Program-made: the position numbers and the translations under genes | Shown here: positions 44,378 to 53,286 of the stretch, in pieces | Layout: every line of letters begins with the position of its first letter | Position numbering within the stretch: the stretch's first letter is position 1 | The notes under the pieces: generated by a model | The model's input: only the letters and a program-made list of their open reading frames with translations | What the model was told of the DNA's origin: nothing | Database searches by the model: none | Assembly: GCF_900167085.1 (NCBI RefSeq) | Contig: NZ_FUXA01000004.1 | Coordinates: 127,895-191,894, forward strand | From: Eubacterium ruminantium | Lineage (GTDB): Bacteria; Bacillota; Clostridia; Lachnospirales; Lachnospiraceae | Length of the DNA stretch: 64,000 nucleotides | Direction of reading: 5' to 3'

Positions 44378-44442
44378 ATATGACATGGGCATATGACATG
44401 GGCATATGACATGGGCATATGACATGGATATATGATATAGGT
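44378..44442. repeat. 13-bp tandem repeat, five copies
   Basis: ATATGACATGGGC repeats from 44378: three perfect copies (44378-44416), a fourth with its last two bases altered, and a degraded fifth. The array is flanked by AGGTAGATGTA on the left (44361-44371) and GGTAGATGTA on the right. It lies between cdd and a convergent gene and overlaps nothing. Confidence 0.88.
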
Positions 44443-44449
44443 AGATGTA

Positions 44450-45256
44450 TTAATCCGGTAAGGATACTCCGAATATGATTATTGGGTGTCCTTTGCCATT
44501 GTTATATCCGGTAACGGCATCATAGAGAGTCGGATATGACTTGCTTCCCTCATAATCATTATGGATTCGGTAAGAAGCTTTTTGTGAGGCAGATAAGGAA
44601 TCTCTTGTGATACACATTGTATGAATCATTGACCATGGATTCTGACCTTCATTAAAAGTAGAAAAAATATATACAGGATATTTTTCTTCAAATGACCTGC
44701 AGTTTTTTTCATTTATCTTTGAAGATTTTATTTTTTCAACATTATATTTATGATTCAAAAGATATTTATATAAGGCATTAGGATTTGTGCCAAACATTCC
44801 GCGCAGCGATATCCCTTTCTTGGAAAAAAGTCGAAGGAGCTGTGGGAAAGAATGATGAGACGGTTTAAATGAGTCGGGAACAGATTGTTCCGGGCTCTTT
44901 TTTTGTGCAGAAAAATTTTGATACTCCAGAAAATGCATAGCATTATAAAGAGCTATTACCTCACAGGTGTTATCGGCACCTGTCATTTCTTTGCCGTTAA
45001 AAAGTTTCTTTCCGATAAATCCTTTATTGGTTCCGTATCTGAATTCGGACAAGAGGGTCTGGTCTTCTATAAGATAAATGGAACCTGCGGCCGGAGTATT
45101 GTTTAGATACTTATGCCATGCTTCTTTGTTGTTAAGATACTGTTCATTAATAAGTTTATTTTTAATATGTCCTGAAAGAACAGACATTACAGCCAGCGAT
45201 AATCTATCTATTAAATTAGAAATTATTCCTTTTTTCTTCATATAAAAAACCGCCAT
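44450..45256 (-). CDS. hypothetical protein, possible papain-like cysteine peptidase
   Basis: Unknown 268-residue protein. After a basic N-terminus (1-45, one weakly hydrophobic helix) the sequence has a candidate catalytic cysteine in ADNTCEVIALYNAMHFL (about 98), a histidine in WSMIHTMCI (about 213) and an asparagine/aspartate in RIHNDYEG. This Cys-His-Asn order and the NTCE-VIALYNAM helix resemble papain-like bacterial peptidases such as C39-type folds. The start may be at 45256 or at the in-frame ATG 45241; neither has a clear ribosome binding site. A good promoter precedes it. Activity is speculative. Confidence 0.7.
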   Translation of the reverse strand: MAVFYMKKKGIISNLIDRLSLAVMSVLSGHIKNKLINEQYLNNKEAWHKYLNNTPAAGSIYLIEDQTLLSEFRYGTNKGFIGKKLFNGKEMTGADNTCEVIALYNAMHFLEYQNFSAQKKSPEQSVPDSFKPSHHSFPQLLRLFSKKGISLRGMFGTNPNALYKYLLNHKYNVEKIKSSKINEKNCRSFEEKYPVYIFSTFNEGQNPWSMIHTMCITRDSLSASQKASYRIHNDYEGSKSYPTLYDAVTGYNNGKGHPIIIFGVSLPD

Positions 45257-45291
45257 TTTTCTACAAATTCTCTGGGTTTATCTCTTTGTTG

Positions 45292-45322
45292 ATTATAACA
45301 TTTTCGGGCGTATTGCTGTCAA
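45292..45322 (-). promoter_or_regulatory. promoter with extended -10
   Basis: On the minus strand: TTGACA (45317-45322), a long 19-base spacer, and TATAAT (45292-45297) preceded by TG one base away (extended -10). It serves the possible cysteine peptidase gene. Confidence 0.6.
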
Positions 45323-45452
45323 GTTGTGAGGGTATCCCGGCACAGTTATTCTTAATTAATCATTTTTTAATGTGTTTTTAATTTTCGGCACATTCTAAAT
45401 TAATTTTGCGTTGTTATATTTTTCACATGAAATCTTGATAAGGAGGAAAGTT

Positions 45453-47924
45453 ATGAAAGTATTTATAAAGTATATTTTCAAAAATATGACTGAGAAAAAA
45501 GGAAGATTTGTTCTGCTGATCTTATCCATCGCTTTAAGTACCGCGCTGCTTGTTGCATGTACCGGTCTTGTGGATGTGATCAAGGATGGATTTACATCTC
45601 AGTTGACAGAGATGAGTGAAGGTCAGGATATATATGTGGTCAATAATAGTGATAATCCGTACTTCACTGAGCAGGATATAGATACAAGTAACCTGGAAAA
45701 CATCGTAGGAAGATTGGAAACGGTGGGGGTTATATCTGAAAATGAAAAGATAAGATATGTATCTGTAAGTGGTAGAAAATCATATGATAAAAGTATTATC
45801 GAAGGTGAAATGAATTATGAAGATAATTCAGCATCATGTATGATCTCCAAGAGAATTGCAGATGAGAGAGATATCAATATCGGTGATATCCTTTCAATCA
45901 ATATTAACGGAGAAGAAAAGGGCTTTGAAGTAGCATCCATTGCTGCAAATGAAGGAACCTTCTACGGTGATACAAATAACAGTTTTAATATAATCGTTCC
46001 ATATGAATATTTGAACGAGGAAATGGATGCTCACGACACATATAATGTTATAACAGCTCAGGTTAAGTCGGGAAGCGTAAAAAAGTTCGTTAAGCAGTTT
46101 AATAATGCAAATGAGTTTTTTGAAGCAAGTAACATAGGTGATATTTCCTTTATAGGAGTTGGTACCCTGAATGTATCATTATACGGTATGCTTTCAATAG
46201 TCGTTTTGGTAAGTTCGATCATTATTTACGGAGTATTTAAACTTATAATAAATGAAAGACTTTCTGTCATAGGAACATTTATGAGCCAGGGAGCTACCAA
46301 GAAGAAGATAGAACGCATCATCCTTTCGGAAAGCTTAATGTATTCTATCATAGCAGGAATAGTCGGATCGGCGATTGGTGAGTTAATCCTCTTTGGCATA
46401 GGCCGTATGGTATCCCCTCTCGCAAAATATAAAATATACCTTCCGTTTAATGTTAATTATGTTCATGTAATAATCGGAATCATTTTTGCCATCATTCTTT
46501 CGATACTTTCCGCATATATGCCGGTAAGAGCAGTCAGAAAGCTGGAAGTAAAAGACGTAATTTTAAACAGAGTTGAATCAATAAATAAAAAAGGCAAAGC
46601 TAAGTTTATTATTGGACTGATCATTTTCGTAGCATCAATTGTTTTATATGAAGTTGATAAAAAGCCGAGCGTATTAAGTGTAATAGAGATGATAGGCATC
46701 ATCGTAGGACTTATAATGATTGTTCCAACTATTGTGAAATTAGTATCGTCACTGTTCTGCAAGATATTTAAAAATAATACAAATGTCTACCTTGCAATGA
46801 ATAATGTAAGAACTTCAAAACTTCTGAGAAATAATATAGTTCTTATAATCATCTCTCTTACATCGGTATTCTTGGTATCTTCGGTAGGAGAAACAATGAA
46901 AGATGTTGTAAATGATGCATATGAAGAAATGAAATATGATTACAAAATTCAGTCTATCATGGCAAGTAATGACAGAATATCTACAACAGATCGAATCATT
47001 GAAAAGTTAAATAGTATTGATGGAGTTGATAAGGATTCTATTTGTCCTGAACTTCGTACAATGGGCGAAATAAAAGGACAAACGATCTTAGTAATGGGTG
47101 TTGAACCCAAAACCTATGCAGATATGAATCTTTATTTAAAATTAAAGGAAAAGAAATATAAAGATGACTATGAAGAGTTTGCAAATGCTGAAGATAATGC
47201 AGTTGTGATCACAGAGGTTAAAGCTAAGGAATTTAACAAGAAAAAAGGCGATATGATAGATATCGTTGTTAATTCTAAAACATATACATTCAGAGTTGCA
47301 GCAATCATTGATGGCGGACTTTATAATAACAGCACCTTCTGCCTTATCAAAAAATCCGATATGATCCGCGAAATGCATATAAAGGAAGCGGATGAAATCA
47401 CATTCAAAGTTAACGGCGATTCAGAACAAGTAATGGATGAAGTAAGACCATACCTTTACAGTATTGGTGTTCAGTATTCAACCAGAGCTGAAGATACACA
47501 GAAGAATATTGAAAATAATGAAATGATGAGTAAAGTAATCTCAGCCTTCTCATATCTCGCAATGTTTGTCGCTTCAATAGGTGTATTAAACAATATCGTT
47601 ATTTGTTTCAATCAGAGAAAGAAAGAATTTGCAGTACTTGCATCTGTAGGAATGAATGTAGGCAAGAGAAGAAATCTGATACTTACAGAAAGCTTAATAT
47701 GTGTATTATGGAGCATCATAATAGCAATTCCATTTACATTATTTGTAAATCTGCTGGTTTCTAATTCACTTAAATATTCAGGATTGCTGTTTGATATCGC
47801 ATTTTCATGGACATCGGTTCCGGTATTCTCAACCCTTATAGTAGCAATCATTCTTCTGGCTTCACTTTCTACAGTAAGAAAGAGCAAAAAGTTAAGTGTA
47901 GTCGGAGAACTTAAATATGAGTAA
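45453..47924 (+). CDS. ABC exporter permease with two FtsX domains
   Basis: Membrane subunit of a MacB/LolCDE-type ABC exporter, 823 residues. I count ten transmembrane helices: TM1 near 15-35, a large extracellular domain (about 40-245), TM2-4 (about 250-365), TM5-7 (about 390-500), a second extracellular domain (about 505-690) and TM8-10 (about 700-820). The cytoplasmic loops carry typical FtsX sequences (GTFMSQGATKKKIERIILSESL and FAVLASVGMNVGKRRNLILTES). ATG 45453 is chosen after AAGGAGG. It is followed 63 bases later by its ATPase. The two large loops could be receptors for peptides, as in BceB-type exporters. Confidence 0.92.
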   Translation: MKVFIKYIFKNMTEKKGRFVLLILSIALSTALLVACTGLVDVIKDGFTSQLTEMSEGQDIYVVNNSDNPYFTEQDIDTSNLENIVGRLETVGVISENEKIRYVSVSGRKSYDKSIIEGEMNYEDNSASCMISKRIADERDINIGDILSININGEEKGFEVASIAANEGTFYGDTNNSFNIIVPYEYLNEEMDAHDTYNVITAQVKSGSVKKFVKQFNNANEFFEASNIGDISFIGVGTLNVSLYGMLSIVVLVSSIIIYGVFKLIINERLSVIGTFMSQGATKKKIERIILSESLMYSIIAGIVGSAIGELILFGIGRMVSPLAKYKIYLPFNVNYVHVIIGIIFAIILSILSAYMPVRAVRKLEVKDVILNRVESINKKGKAKFIIGLIIFVASIVLYEVDKKPSVLSVIEMIGIIVGLIMIVPTIVKLVSSLFCKIFKNNTNVYLAMNNVRTSKLLRNNIVLIIISLTSVFLVSSVGETMKDVVNDAYEEMKYDYKIQSIMASNDRISTTDRIIEKLNSIDGVDKDSICPELRTMGEIKGQTILVMGVEPKTYADMNLYLKLKEKKYKDDYEEFANAEDNAVVITEVKAKEFNKKKGDMIDIVVNSKTYTFRVAAIIDGGLYNNSTFCLIKKSDMIREMHIKEADEITFKVNGDSEQVMDEVRPYLYSIGVQYSTRAEDTQKNIENNEMMSKVISAFSYLAMFVASIGVLNNIVICFNQRKKEFAVLASVGMNVGKRRNLILTESLICVLWSIIIAIPFTLFVNLLVSNSLKYSGLLFDIAFSWTSVPVFSTLIVAIILLASLSTVRKSKKLSVVGELKYE

Positions 47925-47987
47925 AAACATTTAAATTTATCAATAAATCGTAGTGATCGATTTGATTACAGTATGGAGGAAAAAGTT

Positions 47988-48692
47988 ATGAATATTATAG
48001 AAGTAAAAGATCTCAATAAGAAATTTGTAAATGGTAAGCAGGAAGCACATATTTTAAAGAATATAAATCTTACAGTTGAAAAAGGAGAATTCGTTTCGAT
48101 AATGGGTCCTTCAGGAAGTGGTAAATCAACACTTCTTTACCTTCTTGGCGGACTTGATAAGCCAACAACAGGCAGTGTCAAGATTGAAGGAACAGACATT
48201 AGTACTTTATCCGATAAGCAGTTATGTTCAATGAGAAATGACAAGATCGGTTTTGTATTCCAGTTTTATAACCTTGTTCCAAACTTAAGCGTTGAAGATA
48301 ATATTGCGCTTCCGTTAATGATCAGCGGAGCCAACAAATCTGATTATAAAGATAAACTAAATGAATGCCTCGAGATTATCGGAATGAAGGATAAGAGAAA
48401 GCTTACACCTCGTGAACTTTCAGGAGGTCAGCAGCAGAGAGTAGCAATTGCACGTGCACTTGTATTTGACCCTGAAATACTTTTCCTTGATGAGCCTATC
48501 GGAAACCTTGATACTAAAACAGGAATGAAGATCATGGACCTCTTCAGAAAGATAAATCATTCTTTAGGAATGACAATAGTTCAGGTTACACATTCTGAGA
48601 AATCAGCAGAGTATGGAACAAAACTTGTAAAACTTGTTGATGGAGAAATCGACATCGTCAAGGACATTGATCAAATTACTAAAATTGCATAA
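47988..48692 (+). CDS. ABC transporter ATP-binding protein (LolD/MacB type)
   Basis: ATPase of 234 residues for the preceding permease. Walker A GPSGSGKST, Q loop FVFQFYNLVP, signature LSGGQQQR and Walker B ILFLDEPIGNLD are complete, with the switch histidine in VTHSEKSAEYG. The ATG 47988 is chosen because TGGAGG lies eight bases upstream; an upstream in-frame ATG (47973) is itself part of that site. The pair forms an exporter for lipoproteins, peptides or antibiotics. A strong terminator follows. Confidence 0.95.
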   Translation: MNIIEVKDLNKKFVNGKQEAHILKNINLTVEKGEFVSIMGPSGSGKSTLLYLLGGLDKPTTGSVKIEGTDISTLSDKQLCSMRNDKIGFVFQFYNLVPNLSVEDNIALPLMISGANKSDYKDKLNECLEIIGMKDKRKLTPRELSGGQQQRVAIARALVFDPEILFLDEPIGNLDTKTGMKIMDLFRKINHSLGMTIVQVTHSEKSAEYGTKLVKLVDGEIDIVKDIDQITKIA

Positions 48693-48706
48693 AAATATTT
48701 AAATAT

Positions 48707-48773
48707 AAATCCAGCCCCTAGGGTTTTCGCTCGCTAACAAAATGCTTCGCTCAAATCCCCGGGGGCTGGATTT
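48707..48773 (+). terminator. hairpin terminator with large loop
   Basis: AAATCCAGCCCC (48707-48718) pairs perfectly with GGGGCTGGATTT (48762-48773), with extra inner pairing of GGG and CCC. The loop holds GCTAACAAAATGCT, which is complementary to a segment 200 bases downstream. Confidence 0.8.
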
Positions 48774-48848
48774 ATTCAAGGCAACCTCCAACAGATTTGA
48801 GCAAGGAATTATATTGAGCGATATATCTGTGAGTGAAGAATGTATAAA

Positions 48849-49030
48849 TACAGCCGACAGGACTTTGAACGTATAATATTGTTAACAGGTGATATTCTGG
48901 AGTGAATCATATAAAAATACAGCCGACAGGACTTTGAACGCAGCATTTTGTTAGCAAGTGAAAAGTCCTGTCGGCTGTATAAGAATTAAACGTAGCATAT
49001 GTTAGCAAGTGAAAAGTCCTGTCGGCTGTA
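48849..49030. repeat. cluster of two direct and two inverted copies of a 17-bp sequence
   Basis: TACAGCCGACAGGACTT occurs at 48849-48865 and 48918-48934, and its exact reverse complement at 48963-48979 and 49014-49030. The inner pair (48918-48934 with 48963-48979) forms a 17-bp hairpin with a 28-base loop. The two reverse copies are each preceded by GTTAGCAAGTG and stand 51 bases apart; the two forward copies are 69 bases apart. No coding region is seen in 48774-49061. Confidence 0.92.
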
Positions 49031-49061
49031 CATGAATTATTTACCACGCTAAATATAATTC

Positions 49062-50591
49062 TTAGCGCAAAATCTCAATAAATTTTTTGAATGAATCCAT
49101 CCCCTCCGGCGTCCTCTTAAACACCCCGGCGCACTCAAGCACCTTCGTGAATACATATCCTATTTCAGTCTGAAGCGCCTTATGAAGCGACTCTCTGTCA
49201 CTTAAGATCTGAGGACTGTATTTGTGCAATACATCTGTAAGCCAGTCAACGTGCTTAGAGAGAGTTTCATTATTTGAAAGCTCCGATATAGGCTTTCCGC
49301 TTAATATGTGATCCTCAAGTTCTTCAACCTCTTTCTTAAGTCTGGCAGGAAGAACCGCAAGTCCCATGACCTCTATAAGTCCGATATTTTCCTTCTTGAT
49401 ATGATGATATTCGCTATGAGGATGATATACGCCCATAGGATGTTCATCTGTTGTAATATTGTTGCGGAGGGCGAGATCAAGAACGAATTTTCCGTCTTTC
49501 ATTCGAGCTATAGGTGTTATGGTATTGTGAGGCACACCCTCTGTTTCCGCAAAGATAAATGCATCCTCATCTGTATATGAACGCCATGCAGAAAGTATTT
49601 TATCTGCTGCATTTACGATGTCTTCTGAAGATTCGGAACAAAGTCTTATGACTGAAAGAGGCCATTTGATATATCCGGCTTCCACAGATGGAAACTCACT
49701 CATGGTAAATTTATATTCATAATCGGCTTTTGCCATTGCAAATGTATAAGCGCCGCCCTGGAAATGATCGTGGGAAAGTATGGATCCTCCGACTATAGGA
49801 AGGTCGGCATTTGATCCCGCGGTATAGTGAGGGAACTGCTCAACAAATGAAATGAGCTTTTTAAATGTATCTTTATTTATGACCATAGGAATATGATTTT
49901 CATTAAGAATGATACAGTGCTCATTGTAATAAACATATGGAGAATACTGGAGGAAATAGTTTTCACCGGCAAGTACTATAGGAATTAGTCTATGATTCTG
50001 TCTTGCAGGATGTGAGAGGTGACCGCTGAATCCTTCATTTTCCTTACAAAGAAGGCATTTAGGATAGCCGGAAGCTTTAGCTTTTCCGGCTGCAGCGATA
50101 TCTCTTGGATCCTTTTCAGGTTTAGAGAGGTTGATGGTTATATCGATATCGCCGTACTCTGTGGGAGTAATCCATTTTTCATCCTTTACAACACGACTTG
50201 TACGGATGTAATTGGTTGCCTTGCTGAATTTATAATAGAAATCTGTTGCCTCTTTTGAATTGTGAGCCATTTTTTCAGAAAATTTTTGACGGATAACCGA
50301 TGGAGCGGGAGTGAGGCAGCCCATTATTTTTGTATCGAAGAGGTCCTTCTGATTTATGGTTGTAAGTGGGGCCAGATCTTCAACTGCCGCATAATCCAGG
50401 ATGTCATCAAGAATGTCCTGAATAGGACGGATATTATCATTGTCTGTAACTTCCGGGTCTTCCACAAATGATGAAAGCCCTAAAGTAGCCATGACTGAAT
50501 TAATAACATAAACTTTATCGGCTTCATCAATAAGATCATTTGCCATTCCGTATTTGATAAGTTCAGTTACCAGACTGTTTACATTATTCAT
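49062..50591 (-). CDS. galT: UDP-glucose-hexose-1-phosphate uridylyltransferase (class II GalT)
   Basis: Leloir pathway enzyme that exchanges UMP between UDP-glucose and galactose-1-phosphate, Firmicute class II type of 509 residues. Landmarks are a CLLC pair (zinc), HPARQNHRLIPI, VGGSILSHDHFQGG with the catalytic His-X-His, and the family C-terminal region with GVYHPHSEYHHIKKENIGLIEVMG. ATG 50591 is chosen after AAGGAGG; an upstream in-frame ATG at 50624 has none. It follows galK on the minus strand after 117 bases, with no operator of its own seen, so it is probably transcribed from the galK promoter. Confidence 0.95.
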   Translation of the reverse strand: MNNVNSLVTELIKYGMANDLIDEADKVYVINSVMATLGLSSFVEDPEVTDNDNIRPIQDILDDILDYAAVEDLAPLTTINQKDLFDTKIMGCLTPAPSVIRQKFSEKMAHNSKEATDFYYKFSKATNYIRTSRVVKDEKWITPTEYGDIDITINLSKPEKDPRDIAAAGKAKASGYPKCLLCKENEGFSGHLSHPARQNHRLIPIVLAGENYFLQYSPYVYYNEHCIILNENHIPMVINKDTFKKLISFVEQFPHYTAGSNADLPIVGGSILSHDHFQGGAYTFAMAKADYEYKFTMSEFPSVEAGYIKWPLSVIRLCSESSEDIVNAADKILSAWRSYTDEDAFIFAETEGVPHNTITPIARMKDGKFVLDLALRNNITTDEHPMGVYHPHSEYHHIKKENIGLIEVMGLAVLPARLKKEVEELEDHILSGKPISELSNNETLSKHVDWLTDVLHKYSPQILSDRESLHKALQTEIGYVFTKVLECAGVFKRTPEGMDSFKKFIEILR

Positions 50592-50708
50592 AAATTTATT
50601 CCTCCTTATACTCGATACAATCATGTCTGGTTAGAAGAAATTAAGATGTGCTGTAGAACCTATATATTTCGTGCATTTTATCAGTCTGACCGACAGATTG
50701 TTTTGATT

Positions 50709-51998
50709 TTAGAAAAGTTTGATTCCGCCTACAGGGCGTATCTGGAGAATACTGCATGAGCCTTCTCCGAAAGTCTTGTCCATTTTTTCTTTATAAGTTG
50801 ATACATAATCATTTTCCACAAATGCTGCTATAGTTCCTGCAAAACCGCCGCCGTGAACTCTTGCAACACCGTGATGGGAGTTGTCTTTATGAAGAAGGAT
50901 ATCGCTTATTGCAAGGGCTATGGAAACAGCCTGGTGGTCGATATCTCTGTTGGTATATACATTCTGAAGATACTTAAATGAAGAATCTCCCGATGCACTG
51001 ACGGACTTAAGGAATCTGCTAAAATCGCCGTTTTTGAGCGCATTTACCTGTTCTTCAACACGGGCATTTTCGGTTATAAAATGAAGTGCTCTTAATGCTG
51101 CGCGGTCGCTTACCTTTTCTCTTATAAGAGAGATGTTGGCAAATATTTCTTCAGGTGAAACTTCGCGGAGATATTCTTTGCCGAATACAGCCGCTGCCTT
51201 CTTCATTTCCTCAGGAACAGCTGCATAATCAGGCGTAAGATTAACATGATCAGCCTTTGTGTCTGTGATGCAGAGAGAATAACCCTTTGAAGAAAGGTCA
51301 AAATCAACCTTCTCAACGATAGGTGTTGATGGATCCTTAAAATCAATGGTCACAAGACCACCTACGGAACTTGCCATCTGATCCATAAGTCCGCAAGGTT
51401 TTCCGAAATAAACATTTTCTGCATACTGGCCTATCTTGGCTATTTCGATAGGAGAAATCTCTCCGTTATTATAAAGTCCCGAAATGATGGTGCCGATCAG
51501 AGTTTCGAATGCAGCGGATGATGAAAGACCGGCTCCGATAAGTACATCGCTTGTAACATAAGCATTAAATCCGCCAATCTTAAATCCGCTTTTCTTAAGT
51601 CCAGCCAAGACACCTCTTATAAGAGACTCTGTTGTTCCTTCTTCGGAATCCTTTTTATCAAGATCGTTAATATTTATAGAAATGATTGAATCACTTGCAC
51701 TTGACAGGAGTTTTACATTTTCTGCAGCCGACACAACAGCGATTGCGTCCTTATTTATAGAAGCGGCAAGTACTCTGCCGTGCTGATGGTCTGTATGATT
51801 TCCTCCAACTTCTGTTCTTCCGGGAGCACTGTAGATTTCAATGTCATCATCATGAAAGATATCATGAAAACGATCGATCGCAGTACAAAAACGCTCCTGT
51901 AGATATGGGATGAGAGAGCTATCCTTATAAATTTCAAGCAATACATTGTCGAGTGATTTGCTGATTATTTCCTCTTTAAGTTTGCAGTAGTTTGTCAT
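50709..51998 (-). CDS. galK: galactokinase
   Basis: GHMP-family kinase, 429 residues, that phosphorylates galactose at C1 in the Leloir pathway. Motifs are the galactokinase signature GRTEVGGNHTDHQHG (about 60-74), the ATP loop LIGAGLSSSAAFE (about 153-165), the catalytic aspartate in CGLMDQMASS, and the C-terminal GAR-like VHGGGFAGTIAAFV. The 5' end lies opposite the regulator gene, and its promoter carries two operators. GGAGG precedes the start. Confidence 0.95.
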   Translation of the reverse strand: MTNYCKLKEEIISKSLDNVLLEIYKDSSLIPYLQERFCTAIDRFHDIFHDDDIEIYSAPGRTEVGGNHTDHQHGRVLAASINKDAIAVVSAAENVKLLSSASDSIISININDLDKKDSEEGTTESLIRGVLAGLKKSGFKIGGFNAYVTSDVLIGAGLSSSAAFETLIGTIISGLYNNGEISPIEIAKIGQYAENVYFGKPCGLMDQMASSVGGLVTIDFKDPSTPIVEKVDFDLSSKGYSLCITDTKADHVNLTPDYAAVPEEMKKAAAVFGKEYLREVSPEEIFANISLIREKVSDRAALRALHFITENARVEEQVNALKNGDFSRFLKSVSASGDSSFKYLQNVYTNRDIDHQAVSIALAISDILLHKDNSHHGVARVHGGGFAGTIAAFVENDYVSTYKEKMDKTFGEGSCSILQIRPVGGIKLF

Positions 51999-52032
51999 TG
52001 TTAGTTCCTCCGAAATGTGATTTACAAATACA

Positions 52033-52070
52033 GTTTACTAAACAATATCATTAGTTTACTAAAATGTCAA
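52033..52070 (-). promoter_or_regulatory. galK promoter with two GalR-type operators
   Basis: On the minus strand TTGACA (52065-52070), 17-base spacer, TATTGT (52042-52047). The palindrome GTTTACTAAAC is at 52033-52043, at the -10 and start region, and a near-copy GTTTACTAAAA at 52054-52064 in the spacer. The positions suit repression by the divergent LacI-family protein. Confidence 0.82.
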
Positions 52071-52116
52071 TTAATAAAATTAAATAATATATAAATCAAA
52101 TCTTAATCTTTGAATA

Positions 52117-52156
52117 TCGACTTTTTTAGTAACGGATGATACACTGTTTACTAAAC
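52117..52156 (+). promoter_or_regulatory. promoter of the galR-like gene with operators
   Basis: On the plus strand TCGACT (52117-52122), a 17-base spacer and TACACT (52140-52145). GTTTACTAAAC recurs at 52146-52156, just after the -10, and TTTAGTAAC (52125-52133) lies in the spacer. The layout mirrors the galK promoter, pointing to autoregulation. Confidence 0.65.
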
Positions 52157-52183
52157 ATAAGTAAACGAAAACGCAATTTTTAA

Positions 52184-53215
<1,032 letters not shown>

Positions 53216-53286
53216 TTAATTAAACTGATATATATACTAAAATGTGGGGCTTAAAAGTGATCAGGTATGAAAATTAGGAGGATATT

